Below are positions 63,107 through 64,000 of a DNA stretch of 64,000 nt, piece by piece. The notes beneath the pieces are model-generated. The model had not been told where the DNA came from. It did no database searches and saw nothing but the letters and a program-made list of their open reading frames with translations. The stretch is from a virus. Location: the IMG/VR virus record IMGVR_UViG_3300045125_000034, positions 81,205 to 145,204 of that record. The stretch is one strand, 5' to 3'. Within the stretch, counting starts at the first letter, position 1. Every line of letters starts with the position of its first letter. Position numbers and translations under genes: made by a program.

Positions 63107-64000
63107 ATGGCAACGAAAAATTGAGCAGCGAGTATTGGGGTAGCGAGCCACCTTGGGATCCACCTCCCGAAAGACCCCAAAGACCCCAAGATCGCCAGCA
63201 CATTGTGCATTGCGGGGCGGTCCAATGGTGGTCTACAACATGTCGGATACCGATGACCACAAGAAGTGGGTCATTGAGTGGATGTCCGATAACAAGTACA
63301 AGGCTGATGCCCTCGCCTCTGTAAAGAAGTTGGCTGATGTCAGTCTCTATCCGGGCGATAACCCCATCTGCCCGTAGGCATCATTACAGGTCCAATAGCA
63401 CGAATGCTGACCTTGGCAAGCCCTCTGATGCCCCAACAGGTAGATTCCTTCCGTAGGGCTATCCTGACCCTTATAGAGAAGGGTAAGAAGCAGAAGGACT
63501 CTCCCGTGCCTGCTACCGCGGGTGCGCGGGCGAGTGTGCGAGACTATGTTAAAGATCAGGTGCGAGACCTCATTGAGGAGATTGAGTTAGTGTACGACTC
63601 CATCCTTTTGGGTAAGCCTGTGAAGTGGGGAATGCTCTGACTTTGTGAAGCAGCGGAGCATCAAGCCCATGCAGGCACAACATGATCGCGGATTGGTTTG
63701 ACCATTCGTTACAGGACATCAAGTCCGTGATTGATGGATCGGCAGACGATCAACTGAAAGAAGGCTACTCTGTCTACACTAAGGCACAACTAAAGAAGTG
63801 CATGACTTGGCTCACGCAGGTGGTAGATACCTGTAGAGAGATGAAGCGACCGACCCCCATTCGCAGGGTTCGCCGCAGGAAGTCTCCGATTGATAGAGTC
63901 AAGGCAGTTGAAGCGGCGCAGCACGAAAAACGCGAAAGCGTTTCACGATAAATGCGAAAACGGTTAAACACCACCGCCGATGGCAACTGAACGAAGCACA
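63107..64000 (+). CDS. Conserved T4-like phage protein of unknown function (may run past the window)
   Basis: Starts MATKN or MATKIEQR behind the sigma70 promoter. Bridging frameshifts gives MSDTDDHKKWVIEWMSDNKY then KADALASVKKLADVS, IITGPIARMLTLASPLMPQQ, RDYVKDQVRDLIEEIELVYD, SIKPMQAQMIADWFDHSLQD, KEGYSVYTKAQLKKCMTWLT and a basic end (RRVRRRKSPIDRVKAV). The I-x-x-x-D-x-A-x-L, G-x-I-A-R-M-L-T-L and Y-S-x-x-x-K-A-Q-L-K-K motifs match a conserved protein found in many aquatic T4-like phages. Two GC-rich patches (63517-63541 and 63911-63960) disturb the frame. The role is unknown; it may be longer than shown. Confidence 0.6.

Overview
This window is a stretch of a large T4-like myovirus genome (contractile tail), close in gene content and style to T4-like phages of cyanobacteria and other aquatic bacteria. 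The evidence is a nearly complete T4-type baseplate set (gp4, gp5, gp6, gp7-like, gp8, gp25, gp26, gp27-like, gp48, gp51, gp53, gp54, a PAAR tip and a tape measure protein), T4-type replication and late-transcription genes (gp32, gp33, gp59), T4-type late promoters (TATAAATA / GATAAATA), and tail fibres that begin with the MSE(I/L)KVN(K/N) signature common in aquatic T4-like phages. No photosynthesis gene, integrase, tRNA or CRISPR array was seen. The host cannot be fixed from this sequence.

Layout. (1) 1-8000, plus strand: fibre and structural genes ending in a very long fibre with a leucine-rich-repeat tip, then an overlapping sulfotransferase-like gene. (2) 8000-11600, plus: a sigma70-type promoter, an adenosylcobalamin-dependent (class II) ribonucleotide reductase, an unrecognised SH3/KOW-like protein, two terminators, and a RuvC-like resolvase behind a late promoter. 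(3) 11600-30200, minus: three very long collagen-like fibre genes (A, B, C) that share a paralogous N-terminal region and each have GATAAATA upstream, with four shorter fibre or structural genes between A and B. (4) 30200-51600, minus: a tightly packed baseplate operon with many ATGA or TAATG overlaps. Read in the direction of transcription it is gp48, gp53, gp27-like, gp5, an unknown, PAAR, a small membrane protein, a GAF-like protein, gp25, gp6, gp7-like, gp8, a DUF4815 protein and a coiled-coil protein. (5) 51600-58000, plus, diverging from gp48 at a bidirectional late-promoter region: gp4, a conserved unknown, gp54, gp26, gp51 and the tape measure. (6) 58000-63000, minus: a replication block (gp32, gp59, gp33, a small gene, a PD-(D/E)XK exonuclease) followed upstream by an HtrL/YibB-like gene, an FmdB-type zinc ribbon, a conserved unknown and an acidic protein. 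(7) 63000-64000, plus: a divergent sigma70 promoter pair and a conserved protein that runs to, or past, the window end.

The genes form two programmes. Nucleotide supply, ssDNA binding, helicase loading and recombination genes lie behind sigma70-like promoters. The virion genes lie behind T4-type late promoters whose coactivator, gp33, is encoded here.

Quality caveat: almost every long gene, including essential ones, is broken by single-base frameshifts while protein similarity continues in the next frame. This looks like indel error in an unpolished assembly, not gene decay. I therefore give each gene its full reconstructed span as a CDS and note the frameshifts; many spans are not multiples of three. 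Family names come from motif recognition by eye, without any database search.
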